From the NCBI GenBank assembly GCA_001695595.3, contig MBPM02000003.1:124001-188000 (forward strand): a DNA stretch of 64,000 bases. The letters are read 5' to 3'. A program made the translations under genes and the position numbers. Below are positions 45,956 to 56,632 of the stretch, piece by piece. Source of the stretch: Plasmopara viticola (taxonomy: Eukaryota; Oomycota; Peronosporomycetes; Peronosporales; Peronosporaceae). The stretch's first letter is position 1; the number at the start of each line of letters is the position of its first letter. The notes beneath the pieces were generated by a model. It saw only the letters and a program-made list of their open reading frames with translations. It was not told the DNA's origin and did no database searches.

Positions 45956-46403
45956 TTAATTTTACTGGCGGTCCCTGTGAAATGTCTGCTCCTTTTGCTT
46001 CTCGCTTGGCTTTGGCTGCTTCAATCTGTCAGTGTTCAAGTTAGATGCGACTGTTTGCTACAACGGGAGCCTTATCTTGCCTTAGCTGCCATGGCCTCTT
46101 TTCTGCTGCCAAACTTGCGGTTCTTGCCGTGGATGCGGCTTGCCTGTCCACTGGCAGAAGTCGCTTCGATAGCCTGCGCCGCAGTTTCCTCGCACGCCAC
46201 CTTGAGCTTCTGTGCTATTCTTCTATGATGGACGTCTGCCATATTGAATGCAATATTGCCACTGGACCAAATTACCAAAAAATCATAAGGAACGAAATCG
46301 AGCTCCATTAACATTTCATGACGCCGCTGACTCGGGGCCGTAATTCCTCGGCTAAAAACGCCAATTCTACCGCAAACGGTACGAGTACGTTTTTGCTCGT
46401 TTA

Positions 46404-48464
46404 ATGGCTTTCAGCTTAACACAGCATTACGCTTGCTGTAATTTTGTACATATCGAAGCCCCAATTTGGAAATCATATCTGGCCATTCGTTCCTCCACAT
46501 CAAAGATCGTCTGCAATGATGCAGCAGATCAATGTATTTGCAAAAGAAAAGTACGTGCACGGAAGCGAGCGAAGCCGCTTTTCTCTCGTGGTGAAGTGCA
46601 AGGGCGTAAACTTGGCGTCTGGATGACGCTCGGCACACCCTTGACGACGCAATGTAGTGATAGCGAAGACGACGATGCCGTGCTCGCAGGCATTTGTAAG
46701 TATTGGAAACAACTTAGCGTCAATGAGCGTCAGCAGGTTCTATTTTTGAGCACACCCGAGCTTGTTAAGCAGCTGTACAAAATCAATCTGAGTTTACTTT
46801 GCGTTGGGCTCATGCGGCACCATCTCAAGACATCAAATCGAGGAGCCACCGCCGCAACACCTACCAGCGAGAAAGTGGTAGAGGCAACAATAGCGACAAA
46901 AGCGTCTACAAGGGCTTCAAACATCACTGCAGCACCCATGCACCAAACGTCTTCTTCATCTCGTGCGGCGATCGATACCTCCCAGGAAAAAGCCTATGAG
47001 CTCCTCGAAGCAATGGAATTTATGGATCTAGGCACTGGTACAATGTTGTTATGTATGTGAATGTATGGACGTGGCTTTAGTAATACTTTTACGTAACGCA
47101 GGTGTTCTTACGGTGAAAATGGAGCTGGTAGAAACTACAGACCGTTTCTTTACGCTCGTTGGAAATGTGCTCACGGGATTCTTGACGTCATTGCACGTGC
47201 TTACAGAGAGCAACTTTATCAAACTTTTCGTGACGGAAAGCGAAACAATAAACACATGGGAAGATTACCAGCGTCTCATTGCAATGCTATTGGAGCAGGT
47301 AATAATCCCATTCGTTTCTCTTTTTAAATTCATACGTGACTGATGTGATTGCTACACCAGCTAATTCTGCGAAGTTACGTCTCATACTTGGAAGGTGAGG
47401 CAGCACACCGAATGGAGGAGTTATTACTTGAAGTATCACTGCAGGATAAGGCAGCTGAAGAAGTAGGAAACGTGTTATCCTACCGCAAAAAAAAGAGCAA
47501 GAAGAAAAAAAAGAAGAAGATGCCGACAGGTGTTGCTAAACCATCTAAAACTCTTTGCAGTACTGAGGCTGGAGCGGGTAGCCCGGATTGTTTGCTCTGT
47601 GAAGCATTTGCAAATTTAAATGACCAAGTTGTGATGGAGGAGCCTATCGCCGAACCTATGCCCGAAGCCAAAGTGGGAAGTGATTGTCAGTCAAATATAT
47701 CGCCAGCTCTTACCGATGGTGGCATTGTGGAGGATCAGAAAGCTTTGCTTGTAGATGTGGAACCTAGTTTGAAAAAAGAATCAAGTTTAAATCCGAATGC
47801 CATAGTATTTCAGCCTCAAGGGTACGCGGTGGCTTTAGAAGACACGGAAGGTCGAAGCTCACTTGCTGGCAAACGAAAATTTGATGAGTGTATTGTGAGC
47901 GTACCATGGGAAGATGTCGAGAGCGATGCAGGTAGCTCTTTTGGTTCCGGAAGTTTTGATGAAGATATGGCCGATACAGAAGACGAAGATGAAGATAAAC
48001 GCGTTCAACATCATTGCCGGAGGAAGCAACACAGACGAGAAGAGGATGCAGCTTTGAAATTGCAGCTGCAACAAGTATATTCTTCTACATCCTCGCTTTT
48101 CGGTTGGGACTTTTCGCGGCAGTGCGAATTGCAAGATCCTAGTGTGGATGGTTTTTGGAGCGAAAGAGCTCTTTGGCGAACGGCGCCAAAAGAGGTGGTA
48201 CGATTTTTTTCGTCTACTATTGGCGACACGTACGCTAAATATCGTGCACCGCACGATATCTCGACTGCAGCAGAGACTCAATCGTCCCTATTTTATTTCA
48301 ACCCGAACCAGCTGATACCAATTGAGCCTCTGTTTCAGCCTGAACCGATGCCCTTACAGTTGCACAGAAGCCTCGGCTTTCGAAATGCGGAGCTGTATTC
48401 TAGGGTGGTATCATCTCCTGACTTTTTAAATGCACAGTACAATCCAAGTAATCAAGAAGATTAG
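46404..48464 (+). CDS. Unknown 649-aa protein with Lys tract and acidic regions
   Basis: Three exons, 46404-47052, 47102-47298 and 47361-48464 (introns of 49 and 62 bp, GTATGT..CAG and GTAATA..CAG). I do not recognise the family. The middle part is helical and hydrophobic in a regular way (YWKQLSVNERQQVLFLSTPE, LVKQLYKINLSLLCVGLMRH, VGNVLTGFLTSLHVLTESNF, EDYQRLIAMLLEQLILRSYV), as in a folded all-alpha domain. It is followed by a run of about 16 residues that is nearly all Lys (around YRKKKSKKKKKKKM), and then an acidic, Ser-rich second half with FDEDMADTEDEDEDK. The C-terminal part, from FGWDFSRQCELQDPSVDGFW to the end, looks ordered again. A nuclear RNA or chromatin role is only a guess. The true start could be a later ATG (e.g. 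MTLGTPL, residue 74). Confidence 0.65.
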
Positions 48465-48584
48465 ATTAAAGATTAAGGAGCTCATTAATAAATTGTGTCG
48501 AACCACACGACAATTGTGAGAAAAGTAAAGCATGACTACTATTACGAGTAGGATACATAATCATCGCGATTGGTCAAAGTCGAC

Positions 48585-49135
48585 ATGTCAATTCTGCGGC
48601 GTGGCGCACGTATTGTGAGCGCTCAGCACACAACATCCTGCGCAATCGATGGCGTGGTCTCTAGATTCCCATGTGTGCGTGGGTTTGCGTCTAAAAAGGA
48701 AAATAAGAAGGGCAAAAAGGGTGGTGGTGACGCCAATTTTGAGCAGATGCTATGTGCCATCAAGGGCCAATATCCCGATGCGTACGTTTCAGCTGCTTTT
48801 CAACATTTCGTCCACGCTAGTGATCGGTAATTAATGTTGTATGTGTACTTTGTTGCAGCGAGGAGTGGACCGAAGAGGAAAAGCAGCGCCATCAGGAGAT
48901 TGGGCGTCGCTATAACATCATGAGCACCATTGAGCACAATCACTTTATGCGCGACGTGCAGACCAAAATTGATTTAAAGTGGGAAGCCATCAATGCGCTG
49001 CCTGTAGAATTGCAAGCGGAGGCATTGGAGATTGATAACTCTCCTGAGCCCGATGGGCGTGGCTTTGCCACTTGGACGCCTCCCATTCAGGGCTTCCGAC
49101 GATACACGGACGATGGAGCTGAAACGATGGACTAA
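48585..49135 (+). CDS. Probable mitochondrial large ribosomal subunit protein mL40
   Basis: Two exons, 48585-48781 and 48859-49135 (77-bp intron GTACGT..CAG), give 157 aa. The N-terminus MSILRRGARIVSAQ.. is a typical mitochondrial presequence, followed by a Lys/Gly-rich KKENKKGKKGGG. The body has the mL40 arrangement: EEWTEEEKQRHQEIGRRYNI, a helical stretch, LPVELQAEALEID, then PDGRGFATWTPPIQGFR, comparable with the mL40 signature in which an acidic helix is followed by PPIP. Proposed role: structural protein of the mitoribosome. Assignment is from pattern memory, not a search. It is convergent with the CAMTA gene; the two stops are 190 bp apart. Confidence 0.6.
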
Positions 49136-49324
49136 AATCAATGATTTTGTACGAGTGACATCTTTTTTAGAACAAGCAAAGCTCCGCCACATAGAGGCAT
49201 TGGAAACAGCGAGTACAATGAATAATTTGAAGATGGAACTGGACTACGGTATACTCTTTTGTGAGCTGTATGTGACCAACAAGCGGCGTTGCACTTTGCT
49301 TTGCAACACTCGTTTAAACGCATT

Positions 49325-52300
49325 TTACGAGCTTAATGACTCTGAGTCTTGCACTTTATCGTTTCCCTCGTTCTCGATGTTTTTCGGTTGAATCGCAGCT
49401 GGTTGCTTGTTCCACCACTCGCGGACATTGCGTTGGATTACCAGTGATGCTAAAGCGTGCGCCTTCATTCGCGCAAAGTTCTTGCGACAGAGTATACCTC
49501 GCGTGGCTGCTTGGAACTTTATAGCGACGTGCTTTGTCTGCAGAAAAGTACGTCTAGCCAGCATGGTGCGAGTTGCTGCCTGGACGGTCACGGCGGCACG
49601 CTCTCGTTCTGAAAGCTCGTTTTTGATGTAAGCTTCAAGCTCAGCTGCTTCTTGCTGCTTCTGCTGGTCCTCTATACTTTGCGTGGCTTCGCGGAGCTGT
49701 TTGGTCGTCTCACGCATATTCTTACAATTTCTTTTTAGCAACCATGCTCGAATGCCATGCTGTAATATCTTCACCTCATCTTCTAACGATTGTCTTTCTT
49801 CTGGACCCATGAGTTCCATTGCTGCTCGAAGTTTATTTAAACTCTCCTCATCATCAGCAATCATACACTGCACATCCGAGTCATTCTCATAACCGGACAG
49901 GACAGATCGTTGACCAGCAAAACTGGCGTCCGGGTCAATCATACTTGCTGGCATAGACCTTGACTTTGCCGGAGTACTGCTACTGTTAGGTGAAAGAGAT
50001 CTTTCGTCGCCAATACTATTGTCACGACGTCGAGCAACGTGACTTCCCGAATCCCGCGAAATCGTCAACGATAGCGCACACTTATCGTGCAAACTCATCG
50101 TCGAAAAAGCTCCGAGCAAAAGCTTCCGATTATGCTCTTGATTTTCTCCCACCTACCAGGTCGCACCGAACACGATACTAAGCTAACATGAAAATTCGCA
50201 ACATCCCAATTATCAAAAACTTACATAGGATGTCGCTTTTAATGACGGTGAATCGCATGGTCTCTCACAATGATTTTTGACGTAAGGATGAGATGGACAT
50301 GCAGCAGATAAATCGTCGATTTCTGCGAGAAGGCCCATATCTCCAGCATCATAATAAGGTGTCAGGGTATCATCGATGTTCATCGGCGAATCATTAGAGC
50401 TGTGAGAATGTTTTACTGGACCCCAGTGATTGCTTGAAGTCTCGTATCCCATGTGGTGGTGCAGCTTGGTAGCAACGTCAATGTGTCCTGACTTTTCTGC
50501 ACGATCAGCTGCCGTAAGACCGTCGAAATCGCGGCTCTGTAGGTTCGCTCCAGATCGCAATAACACATCTACAACGTCATCATGACCACATCCTGCTGCC
50601 AAGTGAAGTGCTGTCTGCCCTTGAGTGCTCTGCTGGTCAATGTGGGCGCCATGAGCAATGAGAAGCGGCACTAATCGTGAATAGTTGTAAAAGCTCACGT
50701 AATGCAGCAAGCTCAAGCCTGTTTCGTCCAGGGAGTTGAGCTCCTCCAGCAGCTCTTCACTCGTATGCGCGACTGTCACAAGTTGACGCACTACACGCTC
50801 CAGCAATTTTTCCGAAAGCTGCTCTAGGTCATTGTCACTGAGTGCCTCAATAGTGCAGTCGTCCAATGCGGTCGGTGGTTCGCTTAAGGAAGATGATGAG
50901 GCTACAGTTTCAGCAGAGCTGATTGATGGAGCTCCATGCTGGAGACATGCATAGTGAGACGCTTGCTTAGTCGATAACGAGGTCAAACTTGAAGATGGTA
51001 CAGACAACTCGTCTTCTATTTGTCCCGATTCATCTTTCTCATCAGTAAAGTCTGTGGCAACATGAGGCAATGAGGTCTCATCGGCAAAATGAGCTGTCTT
51101 GGTGCGAATTGCTTGGTGAAACTCAGACAACCGCTCTACGACTTGAATTTTGCATTGCCGTTCGTCTACTATAGCAAAACATTTTAAATCAACGTCGCAG
51201 CATGAGATAAAGCTCATAAGCATTACAAAACTTATCTCATTTACAATCTGACTCGACGAACGTCGAAAGGTTGGTGTTTGTACCAGTGCAATTCTTCTCG
51301 GACCGTTTCAAGGCCACACTTTGGCATAGACCAGTCGGTGATCGGACTCGTTTACCAACATGCGCAGAGCTTGATGCTGTATAACCAAACGTATCACTTT
51401 CTTCTTCTTTTGATTTATTAGCACCGCAACCAGTGAAAAGAGGCGATACTGGATAGCGATTTCGATAGGTGAATCGCTTTTTGTGAGATAGTTGTACGTA
51501 TCTCTGCGATTTATCCCAATGACAAACAAACATGTCAACACTGTCATTTGTCGAACCGGGAGCTTCATCGTAAAACACACACAATGTAAAAGTGCGATTA
51601 GTATCTATAATGCTCCACAGATTTTAAAGCACATGAACACGCACCAGTGCAGCGCAATACTGTTTCCGAAATCCTCTCAGCATGAACTCGACAATTTCCA
51701 AATTGCACGCACATTGCTGCTGGTTCTCGAGTCGCTATTTCAGGGATACTTGCTGCTAGGCATATAAGGATTTTTGCTCCACCATCTTTAAAGTCCCAGT
51801 CTGGTGAAAAGTCAGAAATTTCGATTTGTTCAAATGTCTGCTGCCCTCCCAAACTGTCGGTAGCTTTATCCGGTGTCGACAATGTGAATACATCATGAAA
51901 CAAGTCGTCGGCCTGCAAACGTGTAGTAAGTCCCTCCATCGCAACGTGTGTTGGTACCATTTGATCGACATCATCAACATCTTGCGAGCAAGTGTTGTAT
52001 GATGCAGTCCGGGGCTCAAAATTCTCGTTGAAATAGTCTATACACAATCGAAAATAAGATAAACCATCTTAGCAGTCGAACCAACCGCCATATTGCTTAC
52101 TAGAATCAGCCTTTCCTTCTGATAAAGAAAGTTCGGACGGACGCATGATAGTGGTGGTCGAATTACTAGAATGTGACCGTCCACGTGGTATGAATTTGCT
52201 ATAAGGGTTTAAATTCCACTGCAGAGATGGTTGACGAGCTACAGAAACCTTGTTAATCTCGTCAAAGTAGTGGACTAGAATGACATTTTCCTTCGAGTTG

Positions 52301-52778
52301 CGCAACGAATAGATCCGTCGATGAAATGTCTAGAAGGACCGGGACTAGTTAGAGCGCAACCAATATGTTTACCGACCATCAACTAGTAGCGTACAGACGT
52401 TTCGGCAGAGTGCACATACGTCCCTAAGATGACGATTTCTCGATTAATCACGAGCTTGGCGCGGTCCTCGCGCACGCGTTCGCCCTTATCCTTGCGCTTT
52501 TGCCAACGCCAGCCATCCTGTTTATAGTCCAATTGTGTATTGTAAAACAACAAAGTGCCACCTAGCAACCAGCACAGACGTGTGAGCATACGTGTCTTAG
52601 CAATTGCACGACAACAAGACGGACTGGGAGGCCGCATTAGCAGGGAGTGGCGCATTGGAACGCCCACCAGTTTGGAGTGCCGCAGTAAAAAGTATATTTC
52701 GTCCTTTACAAGCCAGCGCTGTGTTGCTGCATGGCGCAAAAAGGTTGCGCGTGCTTGGACGCTATTGCCACAATTCAT
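49325..52778 (-). CDS. Calmodulin-binding transcription activator (CAMTA)
   Basis: Seven exons: 52778-52625, 52561-52395, 52329-52086, 52037-51645, 51562-51245, 51168-50225 and 50152-49325. Six introns of 48-82 bp; all phases agree. The 1015-aa product shows the full CAMTA order: CG-1 DNA-binding domain (about 17-130; RWLVKDEIYFLLRHSK, RPPSGTLLFYN across the first splice, DGWRWQKRKD, YVHSAETSTFHRR, VILVHYFDE); IPT/TIG domain (about 260-355; ISDFSPDWDF, ending KKRFTYRNR); ankyrin repeats (about 572-661; GQTALHLAAGCGHDDVVDVL); and at least four IQ motifs (about 868-985; ILQHGIRAWLLKR, VQAATRTMLARR, FQAATRGILCRK, VIQRNVREWW). CAMTAs bind CGCG-type promoter elements and respond to Ca2+/calmodulin. 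Start: first ATG after an in-frame TAG. Confidence 0.9.
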
Positions 52779-53071
52779 TCGCTGCTACGTACGTCGGTCT
52801 TTTAGCTTCAAGCCGACGCGCGGACGATACGGGCGGTACCAGTGCAATACAGTGTATCGCGAAATACCGTAGGTTGCCTAACTTACCGAAGGTGCTTTTA
52901 GTAAACAACAACCCCAGATAAAAAATGACCAGGGTGTAATTTACACCTTTTAATTATAAGAATAGGCACACCCCCACCCATTTTAAAGATGGGTTATAGT
53001 ATATATCAAACGCAAGAAAGGATTGATTCTGGCCTTGCTAATTTAAACAACATCGCAGCAATACGATCACC
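52779..53071. other. Upstream region of CAMTA with two small hairpins
   Basis: Nearly 300 bp without a gene, serving as 5' side both for CAMTA (minus) and for a plus-strand exon at 53072. Two short inverted repeats are visible: GGTGTAATTTACACC at 52934-52948 (7-bp arms around a single central base) and ACCCATTTTAAAGATGGGT at about 52977-52995. Confidence 0.45.
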
Positions 53072-53784
53072 ATGGCTCGATTCGCTGGGACAATGTATGT
53101 TGTGCAATCGCCAGCTTGTGGTCAAATTGTTTTTTCGAGCGTTGAGGAAGCAAATTTTTTTATGACGTCGGTAAGTGCAAGATAAGGGAGTTTGACATTG
53201 CCATCCATTAAAATAACAAATTTACTGAGCACAAATACATATCGCCGCAATTGCTGTGAAGATGATGCTCGCCCAATTCGAACCAGGACGAGCCGAGTAC
53301 TCAACCATCTACATCTGTGCATAAATCAAAGACAGACAAAGACTAGCAGAGGAAGAAGCTTATAAAGAACTTATTTCTGGAGGTTGTACTACTGCTATTG
53401 CAAGCCTTCGAATTTCTGCGGAGCATGTGCTGGATAGCTTGGAAAAAGTTGGGGTGACGCCCTCCTTCCAAGCGCGGGGGCTAAATGCTCGCGCGCTTCG
53501 GGAGGTGCTCTCGGGCATCTGCAGGTCTTTAACGAGTCTCACCCTCGACGCGACGGTCTCCAGCACCGGGCGCCACCTGGGCTCTTACCAAGTCAGAGCT
53601 AAGCAAAATAATGGAAGACCCTCACGACCTCGGTGCTGGCTGCACTGCCCGCCGAACGAGACCCGACGTATGCGGACACCACTCTACGCCGTGGACTAGC
53701 CAGACTGAGCCTAGCACGTGCATAACTTGGCAACGCGATAACGTAATACATTACATACATTACATGTGCTGGATACACTACCAA
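53072..53784 (+). pseudogene. Small unknown gene interrupted by a LINE-derived element
   Basis: A 33-codon exon starts at a good context (CACCATGG) and reads MARFAGTMYVVQSPACGQIV.. to a strong donor TCG|GTAAGT at 53171. After an intron-like stretch a second coding-looking block appears (AEEEAYKELISGG, TTAIASLRISAEHVLD, 53343-53436). It is cut by the 0.31-kb element at 53437-53762. Beyond the element's target duplication the old reading would have ended shortly after (LPKKMLD and stop, to about 53800). As it stands the frame runs into the element and ends at 53699, about 85 residues later. The acceptor site is not certain because the phases of the two blocks do not fit without an unseen exon. 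No family recognised. Confidence 0.4.
53437..53762 (+). mobile_element. LINE-derived 0.31-kb short element, copy D
   Basis: 13-bp target-site duplication CATGTGCTGGATA at 53424-53436 and 53763-53775. Same structure as the copy at 10282-10589: 5' LINE end, the 30-bp CGCCACCTGGGCTCTTACC piece, and the 3' 150 bp with an ATTAC-type tail. The same two internal deletion joints recur, including the AA-TAATGGAAGACC joint. It begins slightly further upstream (GGAAAAAGTTGGGGTGACG) than copy C. Confidence 0.85.
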
Positions 53785-55837
53785 AAAAAATGCTTGACTG
53801 AATTAAGCATACCAAAAGAGAAAGCACGATCAACCTTTAATAAGTAATGACGAATGGTCGATTTTAGATACTAGCTTTGCTCGTTAGACTGTGAAGGACA
53901 GAAAAAAATCAATGTGTGGGCAGTGAAGCTTACAAATCGAACGTGCCAAAGACTGTAGTCACTCTAGCTAGGGTCCCGTATTCCTGCATTATGCTTAAGT
54001 CGACGAGTTGGCAAGAAAAGATGTAGTATTTGAGAGAAACTTTAATTTGTCTCGGCCAGAATTGGTTCAGATACGGCCTTTGGAACGATGTGTTTGGTTA
54101 ATGAGACTAGCGTCCATAACGACCTCTGGGCGAGAAACACGTACCAATGAGCACTGTCTAAATTATTGCAGTATTGCGCAGTGCAAGCTCATAATGAGTA
54201 CTGTGAGAGCGCTCGATCTTTACCGGAATGCGGCCTCGGCGCAAAGAATAATTTGAAAAATATAAATGTCGATGAAAGTAATCTCCTCGAGCTTGGGACT
54301 GGCAATGTTTTGTCGCTGTGGGATTACGAAAATGTGCAATAATAGGCCTAGTTAGCTACCATGGATAGCGAGAACGGGTCAGACAATAAGATCAATAATT
54401 CAATTGGGGTACGAGTCTCTAGAGGGGATGTAGAAGGGAGCAGGAAAATTAATCAGCCGGATTATCAAGGTGCTCGTCGATGAGAGCAACCTTTGACCGA
54501 ATAAATTTACCGTCGAATAGTGAAAGCTATTATTGATTGGCGGTACCGAGCCAATGCGTTATGGCAGTGCTTTAAAGAGCTTGCTTAAAAGTAGTTCGAG
54601 ATAAAAACACTAAATTGACTGAATTCTGATTTCTTTGGACCTTTTAATTTGTCCTGAGTGGATCACGCATGTCGTTTGAGCTCAAAAACGTATATAAATC
54701 TGCCAGCGATGGTACAAAGTATCCTGCATGTCTATGTTATAGCTGTTAATAGATCACAACGTTATAGTACCATTTGCTGATCGGTCCAATTTTTATGGAA
54801 GTGTAAGACCGACATTAGTACGGCTCAGCCAGTACTCAGTCGACGATCGTACATCGATGACGTTCCTGGACGGCAAAAATCCGAACTTTTCTGTGAGACG
54901 TGACCAATGACATTTGTCGCTCATTGCGCTTAAAATTTCTTACGATACATTGTGGTAAACTAGCTAGAACTCCGCACATCAGCCGATGAAGTGGGAGATT
55001 ATTTTAGAGAACCTAGGCGTGCTGACAAGTTTGCTGTTTGCATACGCTGAAATTGATACAGCTTGATCCGAGCAAATTGAATGTCGATAGTTCGTCTTAG
55101 TCTATACGTTGCCACTTTATAATATACACAAAAAGAATTGCATGGAATGTTCAATACGCTTGAACAAGGCACATCAGACAAGCATGTTAAATAGAGTGGG
55201 CGTGTAAGATTTGTGCATCACGCTTTAATTCTGATAACGAGCTCAGGCTCTTTCTCGGGATTTCGGCATAAATAGGTTTATTTCAGTCTTACAACCGTCA
55301 GGATCGTGATCACGTTTTGCTTTTCATGCTGAAGCAAAAGATGCCAATCATTCTGAAGCGTTAACACTTCGATCCGAATTGACAATTCGTCGCAGAAGTA
55401 ATTATGCGAATTTGACCGCGCGGATGCAAGTTCACGACAATACTTTCATGCCTATGTCATTCATCAGTCGAACACTAATAAAGATAAAGCTAAAATACAA
55501 AGAGGTTCACTGCAGATCGTGTGCTAATTTCTCGCGATACTGGTTTTTCGTCCGATACAAACCTTCGCTTGATAAGAGCCCAGGGCAGACTTGGCGAATA
55601 CGTCGCTCTCATGTCATAATCGTTATAAAGGAGTTAGGCTGCATCCAAAGCGAGGATTTAGTTTTGGGGATGATCGCAGCAACTATCGGTCGCAAAATTA
55701 TGTAAGTTTTGATTCAGCATAGATAAATTCAAAAATTAAGTCCGTTGGCAAGTTATCGCGTTTCTACCTAAAATTGAATTCTGAAAAACCCAAAAATGAA
55801 GGATTTTGATGGGCCAGATCGTGTCAAATTTGGCGGC
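53785..55837. other. Gene-poor, AT-rich decayed DNA
   Basis: About 2 kb with only short ORFs that carry no recognisable motif. Probably old retroelement sequence leading into the duplicated block at 55838. Confidence 0.45.
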
Positions 55838-56175
55838 GGTGCATACAGTGTAACTTTATTGAGTTTATCAAAAAAGCGTGTGTATGCGGAATTTAAAAAT
55901 TTGTCTGGTAAATAGCTTTATATCCCGGGCTTAATTGAAGATTTTGGTCGGATGGCTCGCTTGGACGAAGAGCATCGAATTGTATGTATTAACTTCGGCC
56001 TATAGAACAACTGAACGTTTGGCGAGATTGAGTAGGCTAACACTACTTCGACAGCTTGCGTTAGATTAGCTGAGATCCTGGTCGATACGCGAGCTTCTAC
56101 TGAAACAATAAGCGTTTTAAGCGCCGACAGACTTGCGAGTGCAGCTTTACAACAACGAATTGGTATAACGCTGAC
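55838..56175 (+). repeat. 338-bp perfect direct repeat, copy 1
   Basis: Matches 56295-56632 base for base by eye, at an offset of 457 bp with a 119-bp spacer. The segment contains a gypsy-type aspartic protease trace, VRLAEILVDTRASTETIS, where the catalytic DTG reads DTR, so it is part of a dead retroelement. Upstream the frame has several stops. Confidence 0.85.
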
Positions 56176-56294
56176 AAGAGCAATAACCGTTAACTACCAA
56201 GAACAGGTAACGATAAAACGTACAGCGAAGTACGAAGAATTACGCGTCACTTGAAGAACGCGCGATTATCTTATATTGTCTTATTCGGACCGAA

Positions 56295-56632
56295 GGTGCA
56301 TACAGTGTAACTTTATTGAGTTTATCAAAAAAGCGTGTGTATGCGGAATTTAAAAATTTGTCTGGTAAATAGCTTTATATCCCGGGCTTAATTGAAGATT
56401 TTGGTCGGATGGCTCGCTTGGACGAAGAGCATCGAATTGTATGTATTAACTTCGGCCTATAGAACAACTGAACGTTTGGCGAGATTGAGTAGGCTAACAC
56501 TACTTCGACAGCTTGCGTTAGATTAGCTGAGATCCTGGTCGATACGCGAGCTTCTACTGAAACAATAAGCGTTTTAAGCGCCGACAGACTTGCGAGTGCA
56601 GCTTTACAACAACGAATTGGTATAACGCTGAC
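56295..56632 (+). repeat. 338-bp perfect direct repeat, copy 2
   Basis: Second copy of 55838-56175, with the same DTR-type broken protease motif. Flanking sequence differs immediately outside the unit on both sides. Confidence 0.85.

Larger units (their letters stand above)
38474..46403. other. Gene-poor region with retroelement traces
   Basis: About 8 kb without an intact gene. Recognisable scraps are a CCHC knuckle near 38941, a copia-like pol fragment near 42985-43200 (minus strand) and a degenerate duplication at 43548-44245. The remaining short ORFs carry no domain I know. Confidence 0.5.

Noticed and set aside
45977..46228. Secreted small protein with a leucine-rich N-terminus
   Set aside because: The frame begins at GTG, not ATG. 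The first ATG comes after the hydrophobic part, so there is no real signal peptide.
53270..53320. tRNA-like GGTTCGAATT on the minus strand
   Set aside because: No stem can be formed around it, and acceptor and D arms are absent.
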